Source: Bradyrhizobium sp. MOS003
GTDB lineage: Bacteria > Pseudomonadota > Alphaproteobacteria > Rhizobiales > Xanthobacteraceae
DNA: 64,000 bases
Direction of reading: 5' to 3'
Assembly: GCF_003020125.1 (NCBI RefSeq)
Contig: NZ_PYFW01000005.1
Coordinates: 372,001 to 436,000 of the forward strand
Of this stretch, positions 25,840 to 34,062 are shown piece after piece. The translations under genes were made by a program, and so were the position numbers. The notes beneath the pieces were generated by a model. That model saw only the letters and a list, made by a program, of their open reading frames with translations, had not been told where the DNA came from and did no database searches. Within the stretch, counting starts at the first letter, position 1. Each line of letters starts with the position of its first letter.

Positions 25840-26052
25840 TCAGGCGGAACGCGGCATTGAGACGGGCTGCGCGCTCCGCTCACCGAGCAGCTTGCCGGTG
25901 GTGCTGTTGGCGAAGTGCAGCGACATGCAGGCCGGGCACCTCACGGGCACATAGCTGTCCGCCGGCTCACAACTCTCGGGCCGCTCGTCATCGATCCGAT
26001 GCTGGACGTTCATGCCGGTGCGAGGGCACCTGAATAGGATCTGGCACTGCAT
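25840..26052 (-). CDS. Small zinc-ribbon-like hypothetical protein
   Basis: A 70-residue protein with FRCPRTGMNVQHRIDD and VRCPACMSLHFAN. The CP-x..x-CPAC pattern suggests one zinc site. The ATG at 26052 is used because GAGAGAAGC precedes it and the recognisable region starts there; the frame continues to 26118. It is convergent with the importer operon. No function is known. Confidence 0.65.
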   Translation of the reverse strand: MQCQILFRCPRTGMNVQHRIDDERPESCEPADSYVPVRCPACMSLHFANSTTGKLLGERSAQPVSMPRSA

Positions 26053-26423
26053 GCTTCTCTCATGCACCGGAACCCCGGCGGGCGGAATTGCGGACGATCC
26101 CTTAAGGGCCTTTCCCATGTTTGCGATGGGTCAATGCGAACGGCCCGCCCGCGCCTACGGTCTGTGCAGCATCGGGGGCGCTCTCGCTCCGGTGCCGAAC
26201 GAAGCGGAGCCCGGACTCCTAGGCACTCCGGGCACCGCTTCGAAGACAGGGGGCAACCCATTGCGGCCCCGGAGCCGGCTCGGCACGAGCGGCTTCTCGG
26301 CCTCGATGCTCCCCTGGAAACCGGGCGCCAATTGACGTTGCCTGGCCGGCCCGACACGGCCGCAAGGCACGAACGCCGCCGCTGACAGTCCAACATCGGA
26401 CCGCCCCGATCAGGAGAGCAGCC
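26053..26423. other. Intergenic region without recognisable gene
   Basis: High GC and open in several frames, but nothing with protein character. A GGAAA-N15-CGTT arrangement (26316-26339) resembles a stress promoter but has the wrong -35 box and spacing. Confidence 0.35.
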
Positions 26424-26699
26424 ATGATGTCCATCAACCTCGATGACCTCTCCGTGGCAGTGCGCTACGCGCTCGAGACGACGCGCGCGACCACGGTCTG
26501 TCCTTTCCACGCCGAGGTGATCATCCGCGTGGGCGACGACGCTGCCGAGAGCCACGCCTACGAACGCGCCAAGCGAATCCTCAGGAGCGACGGCACGACC
26601 TTCGAGGCGAACGCTCTCAGGGAAGAGATCGGCCACCAACTCGCGGCCGCCGTGGACGGCCGATGCCCGAAATGCGACCGGACCGGTGCGAGCGGATAG
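26424..26699 (+). CDS. Hypothetical protein with C-terminal CPKC
   Basis: A 91-residue soluble protein. It includes CPFHAEVIIRVGDDAAESHA and a helix AYERAKRILRSDGTTFEANA, and ends CPKCDRTGASG. CAGGAGAGCAGCC precedes the ATG. The His/Cys distribution may allow metal binding. It is convergent with the cyclase gene. I recognise no family. Confidence 0.7.
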   Translation: MMSINLDDLSVAVRYALETTRATTVCPFHAEVIIRVGDDAAESHAYERAKRILRSDGTTFEANALREEIGHQLAAAVDGRCPKCDRTGASG

Positions 26700-26712
26700 G
26701 CGGCAGTCCCCT

Positions 26713-27507
26713 TCAATCCTCCACCCGGTACAGCCGCCATCGCGTCGGCACGCCCTTGAGCTGGTGAATGCCGTGATCCCGGAAGCCGATTTCCGACTGC
26801 GCCATCAGGTCTCTGACCGCGCTCGATACCAGGACTTCGCCGGCGCGCGCCTTGGCGGCGACGCGCGTGCCGATGTGAAACGCGAGGCCGACCATCTCAC
26901 CTCCGCTCACACTGTATTCGCCGGCATGCAGGCCCACCCTGATCTCGAGCCCCAGCGTACGCACGGCCTTCTGGATCGCGGTCGCGCAACGGACGCCGGA
27001 AGCCGGCGCCTTGAAGGTCGCCAGCACGCCGTCGCCGGTGGTCACCACTTCCTTCCCGCGCGTACTCTTCAGCTCCTTGCGCACCGCCGCGTAATAGTGG
27101 CCCATGACCTTGGTCCAACGCGCATCGCCGAGCTTCGCCGCCTTTTCGGTGGAGCGGACGATATCGACGATCAGGATGGTGGCGAGTGCCTGCTTGGGCT
27201 CGGCGCTCCGCTCGGCGGGTCGGCGCCGGAGCGTGATCGGTCCGGCCAGCGGTTCGTAGCGATGGCTGCGGCGCCGGGCGATGGCGGCTTTGGCGTAGTC
27301 CTGCGCGCGCTGCGTCGTGCGGCAGCGAACGGTCTTCTCTTGCGGCAGTCGCGTCCAATAGACCCTTCGCCCATCGCCCGCGCCCTGCACCTCCACGGCG
27401 CCCCACTTAAGGAAAACCGTTGAACCAACCCGCCGGACACACCACGCCTTCGACGTGTAGCCGGATACGTTGGACTGAAGGACTCCGATGCGGAGGAATT
27501 TGGGCAT
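26713..27507 (-). CDS. Class III adenylate/guanylate cyclase with N-terminal WGR-like domain
   Basis: A 264-residue soluble protein. Residues 20-90 resemble a WGR domain (VFLKWGAVEVQGAGDGRRVY, then the FDS-like helix TTQRAQDYAKAAIARR). Residues 105-264 are a class III cyclase catalytic domain: ILIVDIVRSTEKAAKLGD with the first metal Asp, TTGDGVLATF with the second, RVGLHAGE, and FHIGTRVAAKA around the transition-state Arg. The ATG at 27507 starts the WGR-like part; the open frame upstream is not coding. WGR normally binds DNA or RNA in PARPs and MolR-like proteins, so a nucleic-acid-regulated cyclase is conceivable. Confidence 0.85.
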   Translation of the reverse strand: MPKFLRIGVLQSNVSGYTSKAWCVRRVGSTVFLKWGAVEVQGAGDGRRVYWTRLPQEKTVRCRTTQRAQDYAKAAIARRRSHRYEPLAGPITLRRRPAERSAEPKQALATILIVDIVRSTEKAAKLGDARWTKVMGHYYAAVRKELKSTRGKEVVTTGDGVLATFKAPASGVRCATAIQKAVRTLGLEIRVGLHAGEYSVSGGEMVGLAFHIGTRVAAKARAGEVLVSSAVRDLMAQSEIGFRDHGIHQLKGVPTRWRLYRVED

Positions 27508-27751
27508 GAACGTGCGGCCGATCGCGGGACCGTTTAAGCTACCTGTGGTAAAGCGTAGTGGCACATGCGCGCATTGGCAATACGATCGGCCGCGGAGCAG
27601 TCCCGGGAGCAGAATAGGCCGCGCTTGACGCCTGCTGCCCGACCGGCAATCTTGCGCCGCTGGCGCGGCCCAATCCCGGTGGGACCCACGTCTGGGCTGC
27701 TCATTTGAAATCAGGCGCATTCGAAGCCAATCCATTTGAAACCCGTGCAAG

Positions 27752-28255
27752 ATGAAAAACCAGATTCGACGTTCTCTTGGAGGCGCCCTGTTGTCAGCAG
27801 GGCTCGCAATTGCCGCCGTGCCTGATATGGCCCATGCGCAATCGGGCAGCGCCGGTGGCAGCATCGGCAATGACGAAAAGTCGCTGTCCGGATCGCGCCA
27901 GACGCCTCGTGCCGCCGAGCCCACAAAGCCGGCACGACGCAGCACGCCCGTGGAGGAAGCGCCGGGCCGCGCGCCGCAACGGAGCGGCGGAGGCGGCAGT
28001 TATGACGGAGCATGGGTCCTGACCAGCGTCGGCCAAACCTGCCCCGGCTCCACCGACACGGTGGTCGTCACCAGCGGCACGATGGTGGGGCAATACGGCA
28101 CCGGGCGTGTCAGTCCGAATGGCGGCGTGTCGGGAACGGGAGCCGCCGGAAGTTTGAGCTGGACCATGTCCGGCCGGTTCTCGGGCCGCAGCGGGTCCGG
28201 CACATTCCGGCGGTCCGACGGATGCGTCGGAAGCTGGACCGGATCGAAACAGTGA
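27752..28255 (+). CDS. Secreted Gly/Ser-rich hypothetical protein
   Basis: A 167-residue exported protein. The signal peptide ends near DMAHAQ, and a low-complexity Pro/Arg/Ser linker (about 30-85) follows. The C-terminal domain of about 80 residues (GAWVLTSVGQTCPGSTDTVV to CVGSWTGSK) has two cysteines and looks like a small beta-barrel. No lipobox is present. It is convergent with the small membrane protein gene. Family unknown. Confidence 0.75.
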   Translation: MKNQIRRSLGGALLSAGLAIAAVPDMAHAQSGSAGGSIGNDEKSLSGSRQTPRAAEPTKPARRSTPVEEAPGRAPQRSGGGGSYDGAWVLTSVGQTCPGSTDTVVVTSGTMVGQYGTGRVSPNGGVSGTGAAGSLSWTMSGRFSGRSGSGTFRRSDGCVGSWTGSKQ

Positions 28256-28269
28256 GACGACGCCTGCGA

Positions 28270-28542
28270 TCACAGAAGGATCGCGAATTCATAGATCAGG
28301 ACGGCTCCGCCCAGACAGCGACGCCACGGATTCACGCCGCGAAAGATCTCGTCGAGAGCCCAGACCACGAGGCCGGCTCTGAAAACGATGTCCAGGACCG
28401 TGGCGGACGTGCCTGGCCAAGGCCAGATCCAGTGAAGGACGCCGGCCACGATGACGACCCAGAGCACGAGATTGGGCGCCTGGGCGATGGTGATTTCGCC
28501 GGTTTTTCGGTTTCGGAAGAACCATTGCAGGATTGGAGACAT
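28270..28542 (-). CDS. Small two-helix membrane protein
   Basis: A 90-residue protein. Hydrophobic segments NLVLWVVIVAGVLHWIW and TVLDIVFRAGLVVWALDEIF are followed by a third weaker one at the end. The N-terminal PILQWFFRNRKTGEITIAQ is amphipathic and likely cytoplasmic. An ATG at 28557 is an alternative start. No function is known. Confidence 0.7.
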   Translation of the reverse strand: MSPILQWFFRNRKTGEITIAQAPNLVLWVVIVAGVLHWIWPWPGTSATVLDIVFRAGLVVWALDEIFRGVNPWRRCLGGAVLIYEFAILL

Positions 28543-28602
28543 GATCGCCTGGCCCATCGAACAAAGGCGCCATTGCCGGCGCCCCTGTTCGCTTTGGCTG
28601 CT

Positions 28603-28860
28603 TTACCGGACGCGTTGCGTCTGGCGTTGCGGTGCGTAGGCTCTCATCGGATTGATGCCGCAGCCCTGATTGGTGCCGCTCGCAGTGGCCATGCACTGTC
28701 GATAGCTGGAGAACTCACAATTGCCGGGATAGCCGGACTGGCGTCCCTGCAGGCAGTAGCTGTCCTGCACGAGCTCTCGTGCGGACGCGGCAGAGCAGGC
28801 TCCGCCGATCGTGAGTGCGGAAACGGCGGCAAGAGCCGCCATGGACAAATGACGATGCAT
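28603..28860 (-). CDS. DUF3551-type secreted small protein
   Basis: An 85-residue exported protein with a signal peptide (ends near CSAASA). Its mature pattern is SYCLQGRQSGYPGNCEFSSY, then QCMATASGT and CGINP. The four cysteines and this spacing are what I know from DUF3551 proteins, a family expanded in Bradyrhizobium and relatives. Likely periplasmic with two disulfides. Role unknown. Confidence 0.85.
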   Translation of the reverse strand: MHRHLSMAALAAVSALTIGGACSAASARELVQDSYCLQGRQSGYPGNCEFSSYRQCMATASGTNQGCGINPMRAYAPQRQTQRVR

Positions 28861-28994
28861 GAGATGACTCCGATCAATGGTGCCGCATTCTGCGACACCG
28901 ATGTAGGATACGTTCGGATCAGCAAAAGAACTCTAGCCGGACGGTTAAATCGCGGCCATGTTCGCCATCTGCGCGAAGCATACCGCCTGCAGGC

Positions 28995-29022
28995 AAAAAA
29001 GGCCCCGCGACTTGCGGAGCCC
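28995..29022 (-). terminator. Intrinsic terminator of the 29047-29322 gene
   Basis: On the minus strand GGCTCCGC and GCGGGGCC form an 8-bp stem (one T-G) over a short loop, followed directly by TTTTTTG. It begins about 25 nt after the stop codon. Confidence 0.8.
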
Positions 29023-29046
29023 TTGATCTGTATCGTATCGACCGAC

Positions 29047-29322
29047 TTATTTCATGCTGCCGGGGGCCACCTTGGTGCCGCCCTGGTCGCTGCCCGGACC
29101 GGAACCACCCTGGCCGGACGCGTCGGGCTGCATGCCGCCTTTGGCCATACCGTTCGTTCCGGTGTTCATGCCGGTCGTGCCCTTGTGCATCGAACCCTTC
29201 TCGGTGTTGTGCATGCCCGGCTTCTGCATGTTGTCGGATTGCGGAGCGGGACCGGTGTTCTGGGCGAAAGCAGAGCCGCACATCAGTGCGAGAGCGGCCG
29301 ACGCGATGATCATCTTCTTCAT
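29047..29322 (-). CDS. Secreted Met/Gly-rich small protein under a general-stress promoter
   Basis: A 91-residue protein. The signal peptide MKKMIIASAALALMCGSAFA is followed by a low-complexity mature part rich in Met, Gly, Thr and Asn (MNTGTNGMAKGGMQPDASG). AGGAGATTTCC precedes the ATG at 29322. Transcription probably starts from the EcfG-type promoter at 29351-29376, and an intrinsic terminator follows, so it is a complete single-gene unit. Met/His-rich stretches suggest metal binding or a disordered periplasmic stress protein; this is inference. Confidence 0.8.
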   Translation of the reverse strand: MKKMIIASAALALMCGSAFAQNTGPAPQSDNMQKPGMHNTEKGSMHKGTTGMNTGTNGMAKGGMQPDASGQGGSGPGSDQGGTKVAPGSMK

Positions 29323-29738
29323 GGAAATCTCCTGTTTGTGTGTGCGGGCCAACGTCGCGCAAAGTGGCCTCGTTCCTAATGGGATCACGCGGCACGCGAA
29401 ACATTCTCGGAGGCGGTTTGAAACTTTCGGACCTTCGAGCCGTAACGCAGCGTTTCCACCACATGACAGGAATTTAAGGTGGCGAGTTTGAAAACCGGAT
29501 GTGCGTCCCACGTATCTTGAATGTCGGCAAGCGAGCCTCCTCACGCGCGAAGCCGACCGGCGGTCCCACCGGACGAAATTCGTCGCGCCCACGATGGGGC
29601 CGCCGTCTGCGCGAATAGGAACCGGCGCATCGGCCGTAGATTGGTAAATGCCGGGTCCCACATAACACCGGCACTTCGGCGGCTCCGGCTCTTAGCCCAC
29701 CCCTGCGGAGTCCGGGGCCGCTTCAAGGAATTAGCACG
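29323..29738. other. Intergenic region with the EcfG-type promoter
   Basis: Apart from the promoter at 29351-29376 I see no gene. Open frames here lack codon bias or family likeness. Confidence 0.4.
29351..29376 (-). promoter_or_regulatory. EcfG (general stress sigma factor) promoter
   Basis: On the minus strand GGAAC, 17 nt, CGTT matches the alphaproteobacterial EcfG consensus GGAAC-N16/17-CGTT. The start codon of the Met/Gly-rich secreted protein is 28 nt downstream. Confidence 0.7.
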
Positions 29739-29837
29739 ATGGATGAAAGCCTGCGGATCGTCTTCGCGATCGGCGCCACCGCCGCCGTCGCCGCGGGGGC
29801 GTTCTTCGCCATCCGGTTCTTCGCCGCGTTCACCTAG
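29739..29837 (+). CDS. Possible 32-residue membrane peptide
   Basis: MDESLRIVFAIGATAAVAAG continues as AFFAIRFFAAFT then stop. It is a single hydrophobic helix with a charged N terminus, the typical shape of small membrane proteins. AAGGA lies about 10 nt upstream of the ATG. Expression is unproven. Confidence 0.4.
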   Translation: MDESLRIVFAIGATAAVAAGAFFAIRFFAAFT

Positions 29838-29862
29838 GCGTGACTTGCGGTCGCGATCCGCC

Positions 29863-31056
29863 TCACCCGTGATAGGCAAACAGCTCGATCGGATCGCTGA
29901 AGCCGCGCACCTCGTGTAGACCGACATGCTCCAGCTCGAATTGCGGCTCGACCAGTTCGGCGAACGCGCGCGACAACAGCACGGTGCGTCCCAATTGCTT
30001 GGTGAGCGCTTCGAGGCGGGAGGCCATGTTGACGGCGGGACCGATTACGGTGAAGTCGAGCCGGCTGGATGATCCGATATTGCCGTACATGACGTCGCCG
30101 ACGTGGACGCCGATGCCGTAATTCAGCGGCGCGCGCCCCGTGCCATTGTTGCGCGCATTCAGCGCGGTCATGGCCTGACGTGCCTCGGTTACGGCACGAA
30201 GCAGACTGGCGCAGGCGTCAGGCTCATGAAGCGGGAAGATCGCGAGCAAACCGTCGCCGATGAATTTGAGGATCTCGCCGCCGTGCTTCGCGATCGGCTC
30301 AGACATCGCGTCGAAATAATCGTTGAGGAGATCGATGACGTCGTCGCGCGGCCAGTTGTCGGAGATCCTCGTGAAATCGCGCAGGTCGCAGATCATGATC
30401 GCGGCGCGCACCGTGGTGCCGGTGCCGCGCCGCGTGGCGCCGGCCAGGATCAGCTCGCTGGCATGCGAACCGACATAAGTCTCCAGCAGCGTTCGCGCGA
30501 GGCGGTTCTTGATGCGGATCTCGCTGACCAGCGCCAGCACCGGCAGCACGCGCTTCAACGCAGCGATATGCGAATCGTCAAAGCCGCCGGGGCGGTCGGT
30601 CGCGAAGGTAATGAGATGACGTTTGCCGAGCGTGTGGTAGAGCGGCCAGGCGACATAGTCGGTCAGGCCCTTCGCCCGCATCTCGTCATAGAGCGCGTGC
30701 TTGCGGCCGAGCGCGGCGTCGCGTTCGAGATTCTCGCGTAGTTCGGTTGCACCGTTCTGCATTTCGTTGGCGGGACTGCCGATGTATTCGGACCGCTCGC
30801 GCACGTCGAAATCCACCAGCGCGATCTCCGCCTCGCGCATGCCATCGGCCCACATGAAGCGGGCCCCCAGCCATTGCGGATGATGGATCAGCACGTGAAA
30901 CGTCGACCGTTTCAGCGGAATGCCGGCCTGCTGCAGACGAATGCACATCTCGGCAAAGATGTTGTCGATAAAGCGCTCGTCGCGCGTGCCGTTGGTCAGC
31001 CAGTCGACGACACCGTCGGACATGGTGGGGGGATCGATACTTGTCGGCACGTTCAT
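29863..31056 (-). CDS. Class III adenylate/guanylate cyclase with N-terminal GAF-like sensory region
   Basis: A 397-residue soluble protein. About residues 1-205 form a sensory region resembling a GAF-type fold (DYVAWPLYHTLGKRHLITFATD then DDSHIAALKRVLPVLALV). The catalytic domain (about 215-385) has AAIMICDLRDFTRISD with the metal Asp, EILKFIGDGLLAIFP with the second, YGIGVHVGDVMYGNIGS, and VIGPAVNMASRLEAL with the Asn/Arg pair. All catalytic positions appear present, so it should be active. The ATG at 31056 is used; 31023 is an alternative. Confidence 0.9.
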   Translation of the reverse strand: MNVPTSIDPPTMSDGVVDWLTNGTRDERFIDNIFAEMCIRLQQAGIPLKRSTFHVLIHHPQWLGARFMWADGMREAEIALVDFDVRERSEYIGSPANEMQNGATELRENLERDAALGRKHALYDEMRAKGLTDYVAWPLYHTLGKRHLITFATDRPGGFDDSHIAALKRVLPVLALVSEIRIKNRLARTLLETYVGSHASELILAGATRRGTGTTVRAAIMICDLRDFTRISDNWPRDDVIDLLNDYFDAMSEPIAKHGGEILKFIGDGLLAIFPLHEPDACASLLRAVTEARQAMTALNARNNGTGRAPLNYGIGVHVGDVMYGNIGSSSRLDFTVIGPAVNMASRLEALTKQLGRTVLLSRAFAELVEPQFELEHVGLHEVRGFSDPIELFAYHG

Positions 31057-31157
31057 GTCCTGGGGCTTCGACGGTCTGCACTGCAGCAGATATCGTGTTC
31101 CGACCCGAAATCGTCAACCTGGCCGATTGCCCGGATTGTGCGCAGCCGCCGGTCGGT

Positions 31158-31742
31158 CTAGCCGACCAGCCGGATCGATCCCAGCACGACAAGGCCCGAA
31201 ACAAGCGTGAGGGTCGATGCCTCGGCGAGTTCGACTTTCAGCGTGTTTTCGTGCGAAATTGCAAAATCCTCAGCCCCGAGACGGACCAGGCCAACGCCGC
31301 GCGCCGCGTAGACCAGATGCGTGCCGGCGGAAAGCTGCCGCTCGCCGGGCTCCCTCAGCGCCGCAAGCGCGATCTCCGCCGCACCGCGCCGGGCCATCAA
31401 GTTCACCACCTCGACCGGACCCGCCTCGAGCGCGGTCACGATCTCCATCTCGCCGGTGAAGCGCACCGTCGTGAAAGGCTCGCGCTCGTCGAACTCCTGC
31501 GTCGGCGATCTCAGCACCAGCCCGCGCCCGCCCACGACCATCTGCAGGCGGTCGATGCCCGGCATGTGCGAGAACGGCCCCGGCGCCACGATCGGCGTCG
31601 AGGCAAAGCGCCAGAGCAGGCTGTCCCAATCCTTCGCCGAACTGCCCGGACGATGCGCGTCCGCGATGTCGGTGAAGATTCCGCCGCCGTTCTTCCAGGG
31701 CGAGCGGGTGTAGTTTTCGGATTTGAGCAGCGTGGTCTTCAT
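31158..31742 (-). CDS. HutD/Ves-family cupin protein
   Basis: A 194-residue protein of the HutD family. RSPWKNGGGIFTDIA is the hallmark, followed by LLWRFASTPIVAPGPFSHMPG and DRLQMVVGGRGLVL. Members are often found in histidine utilisation loci, where HutD is thought to act as a governor, or as Ves in stress. No hut genes are nearby. The ATG at 31742 starts the conserved region; the frame upstream to 31823 is not needed. Confidence 0.88.
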   Translation of the reverse strand: MKTTLLKSENYTRSPWKNGGGIFTDIADAHRPGSSAKDWDSLLWRFASTPIVAPGPFSHMPGIDRLQMVVGGRGLVLRSPTQEFDEREPFTTVRFTGEMEIVTALEAGPVEVVNLMARRGAAEIALAALREPGERQLSAGTHLVYAARGVGLVRLGAEDFAISHENTLKVELAEASTLTLVSGLVVLGSIRLVG

Positions 31743-31812
31743 GGAATCGGCCTGTCGGGATGCGATATGGATAGCATCCATATCCATCAAAACGAAGCGT
31801 TCGTAACCGGGA

Positions 31813-32658
31813 CTACATCCCACTCAACCCGCTATCGACCGCGAGCGTTTGCGCGGTGACATAGACGCTTTCGTCCGACAGAAAGAACAGCACGGCATAG
31901 GCGATCTCCCAGGCCGTGGCCTGGCGGCCGAACGGGACGTGGCCCTTGCCGCGGTTGGGGCGGCCGGCGCCGGCTTCGCGGCCGTTCGGGGTATCGACGA
32001 GGCCGGGATAGACGAGATTGGCGCGGATGCCGCGGCGCGAACCGAGATGGGCGATGTTGCGCATCAGACCGCCAAGCGCGGCTTTCGATGAATCATAGAC
32101 CGCCATCTGCGATCCCGCTTTCAGCGCGGCAATCGAGGAGATGAAGACGATGGCGCCGCCATTGTCGAATCTGGGCAGCGCGGCGCGGCAGCACAGCATG
32201 GGCCCGCGGACATTGACGTCGTAGATCCTGTTCCATTCCTCGGGGCTGACATTGTCGAGCCCGGTCTTGCCGAATGTGCCGATGTTCAGCACCATGCCGT
32301 CGAGGCCGCCCATGGCGCGGTGCGCCTGCTCGATCATGCGTTGCACGTCCGTCTCCGACGTGACGTCGGCCGCGATGGCAAAGGCCTCGCCGCCTTCATC
32401 GGTGATGCGTTTGACGGTCTGCTCAGCAGAGGTGTGGTTGAGATCCGCGACCGCGACTTTCGCCCCCTCGCGCGCGCACAGAATGCTCATGGCGCGGCCG
32501 TTGCCGATGGGGTCCGTTTCGGCATCGAACACGCGCTGGCCGCCGCCGACAATGAGGATGCGACGGCCTTTCAGCCGCGCCCTGCCCGGCGCCTCTCCGA
32601 GCGATTCCGCGCTGGGCGGACGAACATAGCGTTCCGGCTTGCTCTCGGCTTCCGCCAT
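31813..32658 (-). CDS. SDR-family oxidoreductase
   Basis: A 281-residue short-chain dehydrogenase. The nucleotide-binding loop is unusual: LIVGGGQRVFDAETDPIGNG replaces the compact TGxxxGxG. The catalytic core has NVRGPMLCCRAAL, FISSIAALKAGSQMAVYDSS with Ser and Tyr, and the following Lys. The C terminus (DESVYVTAQTLAVDSGLSGM) is classical. The start at 32658 is 2 nt after the stop of the CMD-like gene, so it is cotranscribed with CMD and TetR. It probably oxidises or reduces an intermediate of the cluster's unknown substrate. Confidence 0.9.
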   Translation of the reverse strand: MAEAESKPERYVRPPSAESLGEAPGRARLKGRRILIVGGGQRVFDAETDPIGNGRAMSILCAREGAKVAVADLNHTSAEQTVKRITDEGGEAFAIAADVTSETDVQRMIEQAHRAMGGLDGMVLNIGTFGKTGLDNVSPEEWNRIYDVNVRGPMLCCRAALPRFDNGGAIVFISSIAALKAGSQMAVYDSSKAALGGLMRNIAHLGSRRGIRANLVYPGLVDTPNGREAGAGRPNRGKGHVPFGRQATAWEIAYAVLFFLSDESVYVTAQTLAVDSGLSGM

Positions 32659-32659
32659 C

Positions 32660-33220
32660 TCAGCCACCCGGCTTCTTGCCGCCGTCATAGACCGTCATCC
32701 CGGCGGCGGGATCGAGATCGGTTTCGGTCGCCTCGGTCAGGCGCGCCATCATCATGTAGAAGCCGAGCGCGACGATCGATTCCACGATCTCCTGGTCGCT
32801 GAAATGCGCGCGAGCGGCGGCGAAGGTCGCCTCGGGAACGCGGACGTTCTCGACCACCTCGCGCCCGAACTTGAGCAGCGCACGCTCGGCATCGCTCAAC
32901 GCGGCCGCGTCGTAGTCGCCGCGCTCGACCGCATCGACCTGGGCTTGCGTGCAGCCGACGCCGAGCGCGATCGGCACGTGCTGGCGCCATTCATAGGCGC
33001 CGCCCTCCAACTGCGCCGCCTGAAGGATCAGCAGCTCGCGGTTGACCGCCGAGAGCTTCTGCTTGTGCAGGATCGAATTGCCGAGCCGCATCGCCGGGAT
33101 CATGTTGGCCTCGGCATGGGCCATCATGCGGAAGATGTTGAGCTTGACCGGCATGCGGTCGAACGAGGCGCGGATATCGCCGCTCGTCGTCTCCGGATCA
33201 ATCAGGGGCAGCCTTGCCAC
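32660..33220 (-). CDS. Carboxymuconolactone decarboxylase/AhpD-like protein
   Basis: A 186-residue CMD-family protein. The opening MARLPLIDPETTSGDIRASF, then PVKLNIFRMMAHAEA, NRELLILQAAQLEGGAYEW and FSDQEIVESIVALGFYMMMA are typical. The peroxidase CxxC of AhpD is absent (EGGAYEW in its place), so a decarboxylase, hydratase or unknown role is more likely than an antioxidant one. It overlaps the TetR gene by 23 nt and precedes the SDR gene. Confidence 0.88.
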   Translation of the reverse strand: MARLPLIDPETTSGDIRASFDRMPVKLNIFRMMAHAEANMIPAMRLGNSILHKQKLSAVNRELLILQAAQLEGGAYEWRQHVPIALGVGCTQAQVDAVERGDYDAAALSDAERALLKFGREVVENVRVPEATFAAARAHFSDQEIVESIVALGFYMMMARLTEATETDLDPAAGMTVYDGGKKPGG

Positions 33221-33896
33221 GCGTTTCTCCCTTGGGCTTTCGTTTCTTGTTGTCGGTATCCTCGCCTGCCGCGATCAGCGACAGGAAGAAGGCGAGATAG
33301 CGCTCGATGGCTTCGATCACCTTCGGCCGCGGCGAAGGTGCTGCGCCCATCACGTAATGCTCGAGGCGGATGTAGATCAGGCCTGCCGCGAACAGCCGCG
33401 CGGTCTCGCGCGGATCCGGCGTCTTGACCAGGCCGGCGAGCACGAAGCCGCGGAAATAATCCGTCATCATGCTCTGCTCGCGCGCGTAGAAATGATCGGC
33501 GAACTTGGCGCGGATTCCGGGCACGCGGTTACGCTCGGCGGTGATCACCTTCTGGAATTGATGCTCGCGCGGATCGGACCATTGCTCGACCAGGTCGAGC
33601 GCGAACTGTCGGCAGAACGCCGCGGGCTGGCGCGCGAGCTGCTTGTAGCGCGGCTCTTCCAACCGGCTCGCCGAACTTGCCGGACCGTGCTCGCTGACGA
33701 TCGCTTCCAGAATCGCGGCCTTGCCGGCGAAATGATTGTAGAGGCTGCTCTCGCGGATGCCGACGCGGCGCGCCAGCTCGCGCATCGAGGCGCCGCCATA
33801 GCCGCTCTGCGCAAACAGATCGAGCGCCTCGGTGAGAATACGCTCGCGGGTGGTGGGCGCAGCAACTTCCGCCGCGCTGGTGGTCTGGGTCGCCAT
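33198..33896 (-). CDS. TetR-family transcriptional regulator
   Basis: A 232-residue protein. Residues 18-65 are the TetR HTH (ILTEALDLFAQSGYGGASMR, ELARRVGIRESSLYNHFAGK). The remainder is a helical ligand-binding domain ending in a Lys-rich tail. It is divergent from the SBP gene at 34063 and leads the TetR-CMD-SDR unit. Two perfect palindromes start 14 nt upstream of its ATG and are its likely operators, so it probably represses both directions until its ligand arrives. Confidence 0.93.
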   Translation of the reverse strand: MATQTTSAAEVAAPTTRERILTEALDLFAQSGYGGASMRELARRVGIRESSLYNHFAGKAAILEAIVSEHGPASSASRLEEPRYKQLARQPAAFCRQFALDLVEQWSDPREHQFQKVITAERNRVPGIRAKFADHFYAREQSMMTDYFRGFVLAGLVKTPDPRETARLFAAGLIYIRLEHYVMGAAPSPRPKVIEAIERYLAFFLSLIAAGEDTDNKKRKPKGETRGKAAPD

Positions 33897-33909
33897 CCGA
33901 CTTGACTAA

Positions 33910-33923
33910 CGAACGATCGTTCG
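33910..33923. promoter_or_regulatory. TetR operator palindrome 1
   Basis: CGAACGATCGTTCG is a perfect 14-bp palindrome immediately upstream of the TetR gene. It shares its core with the second palindrome, whose centre is 27 bp away. Confidence 0.75.
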
Positions 33924-33935
33924 CTAGTCAACCGT

Positions 33936-33951
33936 ACGAACGATCGTTCGT
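33936..33951. promoter_or_regulatory. TetR operator palindrome 2
   Basis: ACGAACGATCGTTCGT is a perfect 16-bp palindrome containing the full 14-bp core of operator 1. It lies toward the divergent SBP gene. Confidence 0.75.
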
Positions 33952-34062
33952 TTGCCAATGTGGCGTCAACGGTCGCGGCCCGCAAGTCCGCGCGCGGGCG
34001 ATGTTCTCGCGTTTCAACTCCGCTCCTCGAGAGGCGGAGGGCAATTTTTGGGAGATGACGTC

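Noticed and set aside
26316..26339. EcfG-like promoter before the gene at 26424
   Set aside because: The -35 box is GGAAA, not GGAAC, and the spacer is 15 nt.
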